5,942 nt of DNA from JAAZHN01 sp964605575 (lineage in GTDB: Bacteria; Bacillota_I; Bacilli_A; RF39; UBA660): the NCBI GenBank assembly GCA_964605575.1, contig CAZSDG010000051.1, forward strand, positions 1 through 5,942. Reading direction: 5' to 3'. Below the pieces are notes generated by a model, which did no database searches, had not been told where the DNA came from, and was given only the letters and a program-made list of their open reading frames with translations. The first letter of the stretch is position 1; the number at the start of each line of letters is the position of its first letter. Of this stretch, positions 5,892 through 5,942 are shown piece by piece. Both the position numbers and the translations under genes were made by a program.

Positions 5892-5922
5892 TGGTCGGGA
5901 AATAAAAGGGATTTCCAAATTT
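5892..5922. repeat. 31-bp direct repeat, copy 2 (5' side of the GNAT gene)
   Basis: This is the partner of 5209-5239, in the same orientation. The two base differences make GGAAAT (5898-5903) complementary to ATTTCC (5911-5916) around AAAAGGG, a 6-bp stem that copy 1 lacks. On the minus strand it ends TTTCCCGACCA. It sits before a palindrome and a terminator, the same order of elements as copy 1 and its terminator. Confidence 0.8.
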
Positions 5923-5942
5923 TCATCTATGATGTTTTATTA

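Noticed and set aside
5209..5922. CRISPR array
   Set aside because: Only two repeat copies, separated by a whole gene rather than by short spacers.
5200..5942. Integron cassette with attC sites around the GNAT gene
   Set aside because: A GTTGAGT next to copy 1 fits the core site, but copy 2 has none, and the long imperfect palindrome of attC is missing.

Overview
The window is AT-rich DNA with short intergenic gaps. It has TAA stops, TGG as the visible tryptophan codon, Bacillota-type -35/-10 promoters, purine-rich Shine-Dalgarno sites and U-tailed hairpin terminators. With a YvcK-family gene and an InlB-type repeat protein, this suggests a low-GC Bacillota or Mollicutes-related commensal that uses the standard bacterial code. 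That assignment is inference; there is no rRNA or other marker to fix the taxon.

Layout, left half (+ strand). Positions 1-1376 hold the 3' part of a HerA/FtsK-like ATPase of the DUF853 (E. coli YjgR) family. Its Walker A end lies outside the window, and a hairpin terminator follows. A well-formed extended -10 promoter (1406-1434) then drives a membrane-anchored surface protein (1457-2440). This has two InlB-type repeats, a serine-rich stalk and an Ig-like C-terminal domain. The reading frame is broken by one in-frame TAG at 1733-1735, exactly where repeat 1 should end in tryptophan (TGG). A hairpin terminator that could work in both directions separates this gene from the convergent right half.

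Layout, right half (- strand, read right to left). A GNAT acetyltransferase gene (5778-5245) has its own terminator. A second unit then starts near 5140: a macrodomain protein (5085-4579), an ADP-ribosylglycohydrolase (4551-3619) and the YvcK/CofD-like protein (3573-2563). The first two genes are 27 bases apart with clear ribosome sites. yvcK follows after 45 bases and has a credible promoter of its own. The macrodomain and ADP-ribosylglycohydrolase together look like an ADP-ribose removal or recycling pair, with no transferase visible in the window.

The most unusual non-coding feature is a 31-bp direct repeat (29/31 identical) on either side of the GNAT gene, at 5209-5239 and 5892-5922. On the minus strand each copy ends in CCCGACCA like the 3' end of a tRNA, and each is followed by a hairpin. 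It may be a decayed tRNA 3' end, a duplication or integration scar, or a dispersed 3'-UTR repeat. I do not see a clearly new multi-gene system. The repeat-flanked GNAT gene and the ADP-ribose hydrolase pair are the best leads.
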